Source: an uncultured Mucilaginibacter sp. (GTDB lineage: Bacteria > Bacteroidota > Bacteroidia > Sphingobacteriales > Sphingobacteriaceae). From it: a DNA stretch of 64,000 nucleotides. The stretch lies in NCBI RefSeq assembly GCF_913773635.1, contig NZ_CAJYGQ010000013.1, positions 359,973 through 423,972 of the forward strand, in the 5' to 3' direction. Shown here piece by piece: positions 32,624 through 41,325 of this stretch. The translations under genes and the position numbers were made by a program. Numbering within the stretch: the first letter of the stretch is position 1; each line of letters begins with the position of its first letter. The notes beneath the pieces are model-generated. The model was given only the letters and a program-made list of their open reading frames with translations. It was not told where the DNA came from and ran no database searches.

Positions 32624-33946
32624 ATGCCAATTAACCCTAAAAACGTACAGCAAATTTTAGAAAAGCATCTCATTGCCGATGGCTTTGACCTGACTTTTGA
32701 CATGGAACGGAGCAAGGGCGTTTTCATTTACGATTCAAAGAACGACCGTACCCTGCTTGACTTTTTTACCTGCTTTGCTTCGGTGCCTTTAGGCTATAAC
32801 CACCCGGCTATGCTTAATGATGAGGCTTTTAAAAAAGACCTGATGCTGGCGGCGCTGTCAAACCCATCAAACTCTGATATTTATACAACACAATACGCGC
32901 AGTTTGTTGAAACTTTTGACCGTGTAGGCATACCCAGTTACCTGCCTCATGCCTTTTTTGTAGCCGGCGGAGCGCCTGCAATTGAGAATGCATTGAAAAC
33001 CGCAATGGATTGGAAAGTACAAAAAAACTTCAAAAAAGGGTATACCACCGAAAAAGGCCACAAAGTACTGCACTTCGAAAAAGCTTTTCATGGCCGTTTG
33101 GGTTACACACTTAGCCTAACCAATACCCTACCGGTTAAAACCAAGTGGTACGCAAAATTTGACTGGCCAAGGGTTACTCACCCAACCGTACAATACCCCC
33201 AAATGGAAGCCAACTACGATGACCTGTTAAAACGTGAGGCCGAGTCAATAGCTCAAATCAAGCAGGCCTTTATTGACCATAAAGATGACATATGCGCCAT
33301 TATTATTGAGCCTGTACAGGCCGAAGGAGGCGACAACCACATCAGGCCTGAGTTTGCTCGTGAACTACGCATTTTGGCTGATGAAAACGAGGCGATGCTT
33401 ATTTATGATGAGATACAGGTGGGCGTTGGCTTAAGTGGTAAGTTTTGGTGTCACGAACACTTTGGAGAGGACGCACGCCCGGATATTATTGCATTTGGCA
33501 AAAAAATGCAGGTTTGCGGTATGCTGGCTGGTAAACGCGTTGAAGAAAACGAAGAAAACGTTTTTAACGTGTCATCGCGCATCAATTCTACCTGGGGTGG
33601 CAACTTGGTTGATATGGTACGCTCAGGCAAAATACTTGAAATTATTGAACAGGACAATTTATGTGATAAGGCTGCCACCACCGGCCAATACCTGCAACAG
33701 GCATTGCACAAGCTGGCTGCCGAGTTTCCTATTATTAGTAATATACGAGGTAGAGGCTTGTTAACCGCATTTGATTTTGAAGACCGTGCCACGCGCGATA
33801 AATTCATAGCAGGTGGAATTACGCATAATGCCATGTTCCTTGGATGCGCCGAAAAGACCATCCGTTTCAGGCCTGCACTAACTATTGAAACCGAGCATAT
33901 TGACTTAGGAATAAATATTATGAAAGATATATTTAAGCAACTATAA
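32624..33946 (+). CDS. lat: L-lysine 6-aminotransferase
   Basis: LAT transfers the epsilon-amino group of lysine to 2-oxoglutarate, giving aminoadipate semialdehyde; it is used in lysine catabolism. The 440-residue class III aminotransferase has LLDFFTCFASVPLGYNHPAM near the N-terminus. Its cofactor segments are EPVQAEGGDNH and LIYDEIQVGVGLSGKFWCHEH, and the PLP lysine lies in IIAFGKKMQVCG. These match LAT rather than ornithine or GABA transaminases. It follows the ACC-deaminase-like gene by 123 bases of repeat and may have its own promoter. Confidence 0.9.
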   Translation: MPINPKNVQQILEKHLIADGFDLTFDMERSKGVFIYDSKNDRTLLDFFTCFASVPLGYNHPAMLNDEAFKKDLMLAALSNPSNSDIYTTQYAQFVETFDRVGIPSYLPHAFFVAGGAPAIENALKTAMDWKVQKNFKKGYTTEKGHKVLHFEKAFHGRLGYTLSLTNTLPVKTKWYAKFDWPRVTHPTVQYPQMEANYDDLLKREAESIAQIKQAFIDHKDDICAIIIEPVQAEGGDNHIRPEFARELRILADENEAMLIYDEIQVGVGLSGKFWCHEHFGEDARPDIIAFGKKMQVCGMLAGKRVEENEENVFNVSSRINSTWGGNLVDMVRSGKILEIIEQDNLCDKAATTGQYLQQALHKLAAEFPIISNIRGRGLLTAFDFEDRATRDKFIAGGITHNAMFLGCAEKTIRFRPALTIETEHIDLGINIMKDIFKQL

Positions 33947-34169
33947 TGTAATAATACTGCTACAGCCGCGCTGCTTTGACGTTTTGCTTACATTTTTTGT
34001 TTTTACAGATACTATTATTGCGCATAGTAAGTTTAATTAATAAAAATTACAACTTTAACTATATCTGCGCGTTTAAGCGTTGTTGCTTTCAGGTAGTTTT
34101 ACTTGGTTTTTCAGGTAAAATCACCATTTCAACTTTAAACAAATAAGGGATCTACTACTACTAATTACA

Positions 34170-34598
34170 ATGAGCAAACAAACTGAGAAATTGAAGAAAC
34201 AGCTTCTTGAAATTTCGGATGTAATCAATGCGTTTCAATCTGAAGCCGTACAAGTTAAGATAATTGACAGATTACTGGATACTATGGTTGACTGGGACCG
34301 CGAGAGCGAAGACAGCTACAACCGCAAAACCATGCGTTTACAATCTGATGAAAGCCGCAGCAATAGCGGTAGCCGTAAACCGGGAGCGACTAAAGTATTG
34401 AACCAACTGCTGCAAACAGATTATTTTGATAGTCCGCATAGCATAGCTGACATAGCAAACCACTGCAAAGACCAATATGATTCGGATTTTAAAACATCTG
34501 AACTGTCGGGCATATTGCTTAAGCTGGCAAATGAAAGCAAGCTACGCCGCGAAAGAAGCGAGGAAAATAATCGCTTTGAATACGTGAAAGCATCTTAA
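34170..34598 (+). CDS. Conserved hypothetical protein, possible winged-helix C-terminus
   Basis: A 142-residue soluble protein I do not recognise by family. The first 35 residues form an amphipathic helix region. A Ser/Arg-rich low-complexity linker covers about residues 60-75 (ESRSNSGSRKPGATK). The C-terminal 65 residues alternate short helices (SPHSIADIANHCKDQYD then TSELSGILLKLANESKLRRE) in a way that resembles a winged-helix domain. It stands alone, 223 bases after the lysine aminotransferase and 16 bases before a strong terminator. Codon use is like its neighbours. Confidence 0.65.
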   Translation: MSKQTEKLKKQLLEISDVINAFQSEAVQVKIIDRLLDTMVDWDRESEDSYNRKTMRLQSDESRSNSGSRKPGATKVLNQLLQTDYFDSPHSIADIANHCKDQYDSDFKTSELSGILLKLANESKLRRERSEENNRFEYVKAS

Positions 34599-34613
34599 TT
34601 AAAGTGCTAAAAT

Positions 34614-34666
34614 AAAAGAGCCAGGAATCAAGACACCTACTTATGTTCTTAATTCCTGGCTCTTTT
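34614..34666. terminator. Bidirectional terminator within a family B repeat
   Basis: A perfect 15-base arm, AAAAGAGCCAGGAAT at 34614-34628, is inverted at 34652-34666, with T-runs on both strands. It lies between convergent genes (hypothetical on plus, bshB1 on minus). The arms are family B sequence, so here a repeat appears to act as a terminator. Confidence 0.8.
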
Positions 34667-34689
34667 ATTTTGAATATATAAGGCTAATC

Positions 34690-34735
34690 AGCTTCCAATC
34701 TTGTTTCTTGGCTCTTAACTCTTGCCTCTCTCCTT
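34690..34735. repeat. Family B repeat, copy 2
   Basis: A TCTTGTTTCTTGGCTCTT tract at about 34699-34716, followed by CTCTTGCCTCTCTCC, lies directly before the bshB1 stop codon. It matches the right arm of copy 1 at 32583 and the tracts near 39030-39100. Confidence 0.6.
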
Positions 34736-35458
34736 CTATCTCAGGTCAAACAAACTCTCAACACCTAATATTTTACGCGAAGTGAAACCTTCGGCATAGC
34801 GTGCCTGTATGGAACGGCCCAACTCTCCTGCGCGTGCTTCCACGTTCTGAAAAAATTCGGGAGACGAAATGTAAGTTTGAGGCTCATCGGCCCACTCGGG
34901 GTTATGAAACTGCGAGCCGTAAGCCTTTATGCTATCCATTTTACCTTGCCAGTAAGCGCTTACATCAACCAAAACATCGGGTTTAATGTACATATCCTGA
35001 ATGAAGTGCAAAAGCTGCTTTGGTCTCCAGGCTTCCTGAGGCTGTCCGTTATCAAAAGTTTGAATTTTTCGCAAGCCTGATAAGAAGCAGGCTGTTTGTA
35101 CAAGGTCGCTTGCCCGGCCATGATCGGGATGGCGGTCATGGTAGGCGTTGGTAATCACAATCTCAGGCTGATAACGCCTTATCACTTCAATTACCTTTAA
35201 TTGATATTCGGGCGTGTTCTGAAAAAAACCATCGGGAATTCCCAAATTGTCTCTAACAGCCAGTCCTAATATTTTGCCTGCAGCCTCAGCTTCTTTAATG
35301 CGTATTTCGGGCGTACCGCGTGTACCAAGTTCACCGCGGGTTAAATCAACAATACCCGATTTTTTGCCCATAGCGTTATGCTTTAAAATAACACCGGCGC
35401 AACCAAGTTCGGCATCGTCGGGGTGTACGGGCAACACTAAAATATCAAGTTTGATCAT
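34736..35458 (-). CDS. bshB1: Bacillithiol biosynthesis deacetylase BshB1
   Basis: BshB1 removes the acetyl group from GlcNAc-malate in bacillithiol synthesis. The 240-residue LmbE-type zinc hydrolase has the metal motif PVHPDDAELGCAG (HPDD), the DLTRGELGTRGTPEIR segment typical of BshB1, and AYHDRHPDHGRAS with the second histidine pair. The C-terminal QARYAEGFTSRKILGVESLF matches BshB1 rather than other LmbE enzymes. Its ATG overlaps the stop of the upstream peroxidase gene by four bases, showing one operon. No bshA or bshC is present in the window. Confidence 0.92.
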   Translation of the reverse strand: MIKLDILVLPVHPDDAELGCAGVILKHNAMGKKSGIVDLTRGELGTRGTPEIRIKEAEAAGKILGLAVRDNLGIPDGFFQNTPEYQLKVIEVIRRYQPEIVITNAYHDRHPDHGRASDLVQTACFLSGLRKIQTFDNGQPQEAWRPKQLLHFIQDMYIKPDVLVDVSAYWQGKMDSIKAYGSQFHNPEWADEPQTYISSPEFFQNVEARAGELGRSIQARYAEGFTSRKILGVESLFDLR

Positions 35459-35973
35459 GCTATTACCAAATGATTATCAGCCACCAGTAACTCGTTAATT
35501 TTCCGTTTTACCTTAGCTGCTGTGGGTTTGGTGAAAGGATAAAAGAAATCAACCACATGACCGTTCCTATCAATCAGGTACTTATGGAAGTTCCATTTGG
35601 GTGATGATTGTATGCGGCCATTCTCGCGTTTGTTGCTCAAAAAGCTGAATAACGGATGCACTTCTTTACCTTTAACATGTGTTTTGTTAAATACGGGGTA
35701 ATGTGTTCCGAAGTTGATGCTGCAAAATTTGCTGATGCCGGCACCGCTTAAAGGCTCTTGACCGCCAAAATCATTTGAAGGAAAAGCAAGTATTTCAAAA
35801 TCCTGCCCCTCAAACTCGCTTCTTAAAAGCTCAAGTTCTTTAAGTTGTGGGGTAAAGCCGCATTGCGAGGCTGTGTTTACAATTAATAAAACTTTGTTTT
35901 TATAATCGCCCAAGTTCACTTCTTCACCGTTCAGTTTTTGAACACTGAAACGGTAAATACTCTGTTCGTCCAT
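35455..35973 (-). CDS. Glutathione peroxidase-family protein (cysteine type)
   Basis: A 172-residue thiol peroxidase. The catalytic site residues are all visible: Cys in NTASQCGFTPQ, Gln in FPSNDFGGQEP, and Trp-Asn in SPKWNFHKYLI. It has Cys rather than selenocysteine. Family members of this type often use thioredoxin as reductant, but its overlap with bshB1 raises the possibility of a bacillithiol link. It is the middle gene of DUF4294-gpx-bshB1; the stop of the DUF4294 gene is four bases upstream. Confidence 0.92.
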   Translation of the reverse strand: MDEQSIYRFSVQKLNGEEVNLGDYKNKVLLIVNTASQCGFTPQLKELELLRSEFEGQDFEILAFPSNDFGGQEPLSGAGISKFCSINFGTHYPVFNKTHVKGKEVHPLFSFLSNKRENGRIQSSPKWNFHKYLIDRNGHVVDFFYPFTKPTAAKVKRKINELLVADNHLVIA

Positions 35974-35976
35974 TTA

Positions 35977-36591
35977 TTAATTATATCTGTTGGAGTAATA
36001 GCCGGCCTGTCGCAGTATGGCTTCAATGTCGCGCTCCTGTTCCGGGTCGTACGTTTCTTTCAAATTGTGGCCAAATATACGTGCTACAGATTGAAACATA
36101 AAGGCCTGAAAGCCGCCTTTTAATTGTTTGGCAAGTTCATAGCTGGTTGTACCTACTTCGCGGTCAATAAGCTTTATTAAAATCTCGCCCTGAGTAATAG
36201 TCAGATTTTTAATTTGAGCATTAAACAGCTCCTTCACTTCCTTTTCACATGTTTTTACCAATTCCTTTTGCTTATGCTTATCAGAGGTCAGGGCCAAATC
36301 ACGCTGTAACTGGCGGTATTTATCGCCCGCTATACGCGCATACGGAATAACTTTGTAAACATTGTAACGTAAGCGGTAGTAAGCTTTGCGGTCGGCCTCA
36401 CTTGGCCATATACGCACGCTTACAACAGGTACCTCTGGCAATATTACCCAGGGAACCAGCTCGCCTTCGTAATTAGTTAAGTAAGTTTTAATGGTATCAT
36501 TTTTGCCCACTTTTGGATGTGGCAGCTGATTTTGTGAGCGCGTACGCCCCGCAAAACAGCAAAACAATAGCATTAAAACAATATATTTCAT
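35977..36591 (-). CDS. DUF4294-domain protein
   Basis: A 204-residue secreted protein of unknown function. A signal peptide (LMLLFCCFAGRTRSQ) is followed by the DUF4294 core: ELVPWVILPEVPVVSVRIWP, then YYRLRYNVYKVIPYA and ITQGEILIKLIDREVGTTSYEL (cores LRYNVYKVIPYA and IKLIDREVG). The family is restricted to Bacteroidota as far as I know. It is the first gene of the three-gene unit with the peroxidase and bshB1, and diverges from the Rel/SpoT gene with 109 bases between starts. Confidence 0.88.
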   Translation of the reverse strand: MKYIVLMLLFCCFAGRTRSQNQLPHPKVGKNDTIKTYLTNYEGELVPWVILPEVPVVSVRIWPSEADRKAYYRLRYNVYKVIPYARIAGDKYRQLQRDLALTSDKHKQKELVKTCEKEVKELFNAQIKNLTITQGEILIKLIDREVGTTSYELAKQLKGGFQAFMFQSVARIFGHNLKETYDPEQERDIEAILRQAGYYSNRYN

Positions 36592-36700
36592 ATATTTACT
36601 TACTTACAAAAATAGTGCTAATTTTTAGTGAAATAAAAATCATTGTGCGAATTTATTTTTATACGCACTTATATGATAAAAAGTTAACAAGCGCTTATAA

Positions 36701-38932
36701 ATGAAAGATTTAGTGATTGATCTGGAAGCCGAAAAAGCGGAAATACTAAAACGTTACCGTGCGCTGCTGCGTGCATCAAAATCAACCCTTCAGAAGGGCG
36801 ATAAAAGGATGATACGCAAAGCCTTTGATATGGCCCTGGAAAGCCATAAGGATATGCGTCGCAAATCGGGCGAACCTTATATTTACCATCCTATAGCAGT
36901 TGCGCAAATTGCGGCCGAAGAAATTGGCTTAGGTACCACTTCAATTGTTTGTGCTTTATTGCATGACGTGGTTGAAGACACCGATGTTACCCTTGAAGAT
37001 ATTGAACGTGAGTTTGGAAAAAAGGTAGCCAAAATAATTGATGGCTTAACCAAAATTTCGGGTGTTTTTGATACTAACAGCTCATTACAGGCCGAAAACT
37101 TCCGTAAAATGCTGCTTACCCTGGCAGATGATGTAAGGGTGATACTCATAAAACTTGCCGATAGGTTGCACAACATGCGCACCATGGAGTTTATGCCGCG
37201 CGATAAGCAGCTTAAACTATCGTCGGAAACGGTTTACCTGTACGCACCGCTTGCGCATCGTTTGGGCTTGTATGCCATAAAGTCAGAACTGGAAGATCTT
37301 TCTATGAAGTACATGGAAAGGGAAACTTACCAGTTTATTAAGAAAAAGCTTAATGAGAAAAAAGCAGAACGCGAGAAATTTATACAGGATTTTATTCACC
37401 CGGTTGCTGCTGCGTTAGAAAGCCAGGGACTTAAAGCCGACATTTTTGGTCGTCCGAAATCCATCCATTCCATATGGAATAAGATGAAGAAGAAAGCCAT
37501 CCCGTTTGAGGAGGTTTATGATTTGTTTGCCATACGTGTTATACTTGATAGCGCACCTGAAAACGAAAAAGCCGATTGCTGGAAAGCTTACTCCATAGTA
37601 ACTGACTCTTACCGGCCCAACCCCGATCGTTTGCGCGATTGGGTATCTTCACCTAAAGCCAATGGCTATGAATCATTACATACTACTGTAATGGGACCAC
37701 GCGGCCAATGGGTGGAGGTTCAAATACGTACCAAGCGTATGAACGAAATTGCCGAGAAAGGCTTTGCAGCTCACTGGAAGTACAAAGAATCATCTAGCGA
37801 TAGCGGGCTTGACCAATGGATTCATAAAGTACGCGAATTGCTGCGCAACCCCGACAGCAATGCACTCGACTTTTTGGATGATTTTAAAATGAACTTATTC
37901 AGTGATGAAATATTCATTTTTACACCAAAAGGTGCACTTATACAATTACCATCCAACGCAACAGCGCTCGATTTTGCCTTTGAGATACATACAGATGTAG
38001 GCGCAAGCTGTATTGGAGCCAAGGTGAACCACAAACTGGTTCCTTTGAATTATAACCTGCAAAATGGTGATCAGGTTGAAATTATAACATCAAGCAAGCA
38101 AACACCAAAGGAAGACTGGTTAAACATCGTAGTTACAGCCAAGGCTAAGGCTAAAATTAAATCTTCGCTTAAAGAGGCAAAACGCAAGATAGCCGAAGAT
38201 GGCAAGGAAATATTGGAGCGTAAGCTGAAATCGCTTAAAATTTCATATAATACTGATAATATTCACAAGCTTACCAACTACTTCAAATTACTGTCCAGTC
38301 AGGATTTATTTTTTAACGTAGCTAAGGGCGTTATTGACCTTAAAGACCTTAAAGAATACCAGGCCACCGAAAAAGTGGTTGAGAACAAGCCTCAGGATAA
38401 AATTGACAACGAGCAGGTACAAAGCCTTATACGCACCATAAAATCAAAAGACAGCGATATATTGCTGATTGGTGAGGATATGCAAAAGATAGATTACAAG
38501 CTGGCAACCTGCTGTAATCCTATTCCGGGCGATGACGTGTTTGGCTTTATAACCGTAAACGAAGGCATCAAAATTCACCGCACTAATTGCCCCAATGCTG
38601 CTAAACTGATGGCCAACTACGGTTATCGTATTGTAAAAGCACGCTGGACCAATCAGCATGAGCTGGCCTTCCTTACCGGCTTGCGTATTACCGGTATTGA
38701 TGATGTTGGCTTAATTAACAAGCTTACCACCGTTATATCAACCGACTTTAAGGTGAACATGCGCTCGCTTACCGTTGATAGCGATAACGGTATTTTTGAA
38801 GGAACCATTATGGTGTATGTAAATGACACCATACATCTTGACAACCTAATAAAACGCCTTAAACAAGTTAAAGGCGTAACAGGCGTAACCCGCTTTGACT
38901 CGGCCCCTACCCCTGTTGAGAGAGCGTCTTAA
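36701..38932 (+). CDS. Bifunctional (p)ppGpp synthetase/hydrolase (Rel/SpoT)
   Basis: A 743-residue RSH protein that makes and degrades the starvation signal (p)ppGpp. The N-terminal HD hydrolase site is intact (YIYHPIAVA and LLHDVVEDT). The synthetase has RPKSIHSIWNKMKKK and PKANGYESLHTTVMGP, preceded by RLRD, the basic form of the RxKD motif found in bifunctional enzymes rather than the acidic RelA form. A TGS domain follows at about residue 400 (FIFTPKGALIQLPSNATALDF). An ACT-type domain closes the protein (LRITGIDDVGLINKLTTVIS). All parts are present and length is normal. It starts at ATG 36701. Confidence 0.95.
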   Translation: MKDLVIDLEAEKAEILKRYRALLRASKSTLQKGDKRMIRKAFDMALESHKDMRRKSGEPYIYHPIAVAQIAAEEIGLGTTSIVCALLHDVVEDTDVTLEDIEREFGKKVAKIIDGLTKISGVFDTNSSLQAENFRKMLLTLADDVRVILIKLADRLHNMRTMEFMPRDKQLKLSSETVYLYAPLAHRLGLYAIKSELEDLSMKYMERETYQFIKKKLNEKKAEREKFIQDFIHPVAAALESQGLKADIFGRPKSIHSIWNKMKKKAIPFEEVYDLFAIRVILDSAPENEKADCWKAYSIVTDSYRPNPDRLRDWVSSPKANGYESLHTTVMGPRGQWVEVQIRTKRMNEIAEKGFAAHWKYKESSSDSGLDQWIHKVRELLRNPDSNALDFLDDFKMNLFSDEIFIFTPKGALIQLPSNATALDFAFEIHTDVGASCIGAKVNHKLVPLNYNLQNGDQVEIITSSKQTPKEDWLNIVVTAKAKAKIKSSLKEAKRKIAEDGKEILERKLKSLKISYNTDNIHKLTNYFKLLSSQDLFFNVAKGVIDLKDLKEYQATEKVVENKPQDKIDNEQVQSLIRTIKSKDSDILLIGEDMQKIDYKLATCCNPIPGDDVFGFITVNEGIKIHRTNCPNAAKLMANYGYRIVKARWTNQHELAFLTGLRITGIDDVGLINKLTTVISTDFKVNMRSLTVDSDNGIFEGTIMVYVNDTIHLDNLIKRLKQVKGVTGVTRFDSAPTPVERAS

Positions 38933-38936
38933 GAGA

Positions 38937-39105
38937 GATGCAAGAACCCAGAGACAAGAGCTAAGAAATAAGATTGAAATGTGTAGAGGCACAATACTTT
39001 GTGCTTCTACACTAATATATTAAAATCTTGACTCTTGTTTCTTGGTCCCTGTCTTTAACATGTCATCTTGGGTCTTGTTTCTTGTCTCTTGGTTCTCTAT
39101 TTCAT
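38937..39105. repeat. Family B repeat, copy 3, with nested palindrome
   Basis: The left arm CAAGAACCCAGAGACAAGAG (from 38941) is inverted as TCTTGTTTCTTGTCTCTTGG at about 39074-39093, and a second TCTTGACTCTTGTTTCTTGG tract lies at about 39026. Nested in the middle is a clean palindrome: GTGTAGAGGCACAA at 38981-38994 with 38999-39012, one mismatch. The whole fills most of the 214-base gap between the Rel/SpoT and Fur-type genes. Confidence 0.7.
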
Positions 39106-39146
39106 CCAATAATTTCTACCTTTGAATTCTTAACTGTTTTAATATT

Positions 39147-39614
39147 ATGCCTCTACAGGAAACCATTGATATGGTTAAAAAAATTTTCGAGGCGTATCTC
39201 GAAAATAAAAGCCTGCGTAAAACGCCCGAGCGTTTTGCCATTCTCGAAGAAATTTACTCGCGCAATGATCACTTCGATGTGGAATCGTTATACATTCACA
39301 TGAAGAATAAAAAGTACCGGGTAAGCCGCGCAACCGTATACAATACACTCGAATTGCTGGTATCATGTGATTTGGTTACCAAACACCAGTTTGGTAAAAA
39401 CATGGCCCAGTTTGAAAAATCTTACGGTTACAAGCAGCATGACCATATTATTTGTATTGACTGTGGCAAGGTGGTTGAGTTTTGCGATCCCCGCATTCAG
39501 CAAATACAAAGTATGATGGGCGATTTGTTAAAGTTTGACATTAAGCACCACTCTTTGAACCTATACGGCAACTGCACTAAACTACGCGAAGGCGTTTGCG
39601 ACCGTAAAAACTAA
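39147..39614 (+). CDS. Fur-family transcriptional regulator
   Basis: A 155-residue metalloregulator. The winged-helix DNA-binding domain covers residues 1-85 (RKTPERFAILEEIYSRNDHFDVESLYIHM and VSRATVYNTLELLVSCDLV; cores HFDVESLYIHM and SRATVYNTLELL). The dimer and metal domain has QHDHIICIDCGKVVEFCDP, with the structural Cys pair and metal His residues, and a second Cys pair around LYGNCTKLREGVC. Which metal or peroxide it senses (Fur, Zur or PerR type) cannot be settled from this. It lies 230 bases before purA. Confidence 0.93.
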   Translation: MPLQETIDMVKKIFEAYLENKSLRKTPERFAILEEIYSRNDHFDVESLYIHMKNKKYRVSRATVYNTLELLVSCDLVTKHQFGKNMAQFEKSYGYKQHDHIICIDCGKVVEFCDPRIQQIQSMMGDLLKFDIKHHSLNLYGNCTKLREGVCDRKN

Positions 39615-39740
39615 GCTCGCCTGTAACGCTGTATGTTTCTGAAATACAATGACCAGAAACAAAATAAGTGTTGACAGATGCTGATATAATCTTACTTTTG
39701 CGCTTTAAAAAGTTAGATATAAATAAAATACACATATACG

Positions 39741-39825
39741 TCATGCCGGATTTATTTCGGCATCTTACAGCAAGATTACGTTGGACACTTGTAAGTAAGA
39801 TGCAGAAACAAAATTCGGCATGATG
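39741..39825. repeat. Family D palindromic repeat upstream of purA
   Basis: TCATGCCGGATTTATTTCGG (from 39741) followed by CATCTTAC is inverted as GTAAGATGCAGAAACAAAAT then TCGGCATGATGA, ending at 39825, with a few mismatches. The hairpin ends about 18 bases before the purA ATG, so it would be in the mRNA leader or overlap the promoter. Confidence 0.7.
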
Positions 39826-39843
39826 ATTTTAAAATCAATTTAA

Positions 39844-41121
39844 ATGGCTGTTGATGTTTTATTAGGACTCCAATGGGGCGACGAAGGCAAAGGAAAGATT
39901 GTTGACGTACTGAGCGCCGGTTATGATTTAATTGCACGTTTTCAGGGTGGGCCAAATGCAGGCCACACACTTGAGTTTGACGGCAAAAAGTTTGTACTAA
40001 ACACCATTCCCTCAGGTATATTTTTTGCAAACACCATGAACCTTATTGGCAACGGTGTGGTTATTGACCCTATTACCCTTAAAAAGGAATTAGATAAACT
40101 GAAGGATGCCGGTCATGATTTATTGGCTAAAGGCAACCTGATGATTGCTAAAAAAGCTCACCTTATATTACCTACACACCAACTGCTTGATGCCGCTAAT
40201 GAAAAGAAGATGGGCGATGGCAAAATTGGTTCAACATTAAAAGGTATTGGCCCAACTTATATGGACAAAACCGGCCGTAATGGCTTGCGTATTGGCGATA
40301 TTACCCTGCCCGACTTCAAAGAGCGTTACGATAAACTGGTGCATAAACACACTTCTATGTTAGAGGCCCTTTACGGCGATGTGGTTGACTTTACCGAGCG
40401 TGAGCAAGCGTTTTTTGAAGCTATTGAGATCATTAAACAATTCCCGCTGGTTGATTCAGAACATTTAGTAAATGATTACCTTAAACAGGGTAAAAAAGTA
40501 CTGGCCGAAGGTGCACAGGGCGCTATGCTTGATATCGACTTTGGTTCGTACCCATTTGTTACGTCATCAAACACCACTACAGCGGGTGCTTGTACCGGTT
40601 TAGGTATTGCTCCAAGCAAAATTGGTGATGTAATTGGTATTTTTAAGGCTTATTGTACCCGTGTAGGTGGAGGCCCCTTCCCTACCGAATTGGATAATGA
40701 GTTGGGTGAAGAACTACGCCAGTTAGGCCACGAGTTTGGCGCAACCACCGGCCGTCCACGTCGTACCGGCTGGATAGACCTGCCTGCGTTAAAATACGCC
40801 ATTATGCTCAATGGTGTTACCCAACTGGTAATGACTAAAGCCGACGTATTAAGCGGTTTCGAGAAAATTTACGCTTGTACTCATTACAACTACAATGGCG
40901 AAACCATAGATTACATGCCTTACGACATTTGTACCATTAAGCCTGAGCCTATACTACAGGAAATTGATGGTTGGCATGAAGACATTACCGGTATTAAGGA
41001 ACTATCTGAAATTCCGGCAAGGCTACAATCATATATGAACTTTTTAGAGGAGCAATTAGGCGTTCCCGTTAAATATCTTTCAGTTGGGCCTGATAGGGTT
41101 CAAACACTGGAAATGCACTAA
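39844..41121 (+). CDS. purA: Adenylosuccinate synthetase
   Basis: PurA makes adenylosuccinate from IMP, aspartate and GTP, the first step toward AMP. The 425-residue protein has the P-loop-like QWGDEGKGKIVD with catalytic Asp, NAGHTLEFDGK with catalytic His, GIGPTYMDKTGRNGLRIGDI, EGAQGAMLDIDFGSYPFVTSS, and TGRPRRTGWIDLPAL near the end. Length is normal. The upstream gap carries a Fur-type regulator gene and the family D hairpin. It is not linked to the PurF-type gene at the left end of the window. Confidence 0.97.
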   Translation: MAVDVLLGLQWGDEGKGKIVDVLSAGYDLIARFQGGPNAGHTLEFDGKKFVLNTIPSGIFFANTMNLIGNGVVIDPITLKKELDKLKDAGHDLLAKGNLMIAKKAHLILPTHQLLDAANEKKMGDGKIGSTLKGIGPTYMDKTGRNGLRIGDITLPDFKERYDKLVHKHTSMLEALYGDVVDFTEREQAFFEAIEIIKQFPLVDSEHLVNDYLKQGKKVLAEGAQGAMLDIDFGSYPFVTSSNTTTAGACTGLGIAPSKIGDVIGIFKAYCTRVGGGPFPTELDNELGEELRQLGHEFGATTGRPRRTGWIDLPALKYAIMLNGVTQLVMTKADVLSGFEKIYACTHYNYNGETIDYMPYDICTIKPEPILQEIDGWHEDITGIKELSEIPARLQSYMNFLEEQLGVPVKYLSVGPDRVQTLEMH

Positions 41122-41209
41122 TTGGTAGTTTTAGAAAGAACAGCGTAAACAATGCCTGCAATTGGCAGCAAACAAAATTTGGTTAAAACACTTTTTTTGA
41201 AATTTTATC

Positions 41210-41239
41210 TTGACAAGTTAAATTTTACTTGTACATTTA
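41210..41239 (+). promoter_or_regulatory. Promoter of the pheA leader
   Basis: TTG at 41210-41212 is followed after exactly 19 bases by TACATTTA at 41232-41239, one base off the TAnnTTTG -7 box of Bacteroidota. The spacing is the consensus one. The start of transcription would fall near 41245, about a dozen bases before the leader ATG. Confidence 0.7.
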
Positions 41240-41256
41240 CTCCCGATAAATAACAC

Positions 41257-41325
41257 ATGAAAGTTAATAACGCATTCGGTTTTGGTTTCTATTACTTTTA
41301 CTTTAGCAGTAAGAGCCGGGACTGA
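41257..41325 (+). CDS. Phe/Tyr-rich leader peptide of pheA
   Basis: A 22-codon frame from ATG 41257 to TGA 41323-41325. Residues 7-16 read FGFGFYYFYF, so eight of ten are aromatic (five Phe, three Tyr). This is far beyond chance for a short frame and is the hallmark of a ribosome-stalling leader that senses charged Phe and Tyr tRNA. Its last codons (41315-41323) also form one arm of an alternative RNA stem with the terminator downstream. It lies between a consensus promoter and pheA, in the same direction. No such leader is found at the other aromatic genes here. Confidence 0.85.
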   Translation: MKVNNAFGFGFYYFYFSSKSRD

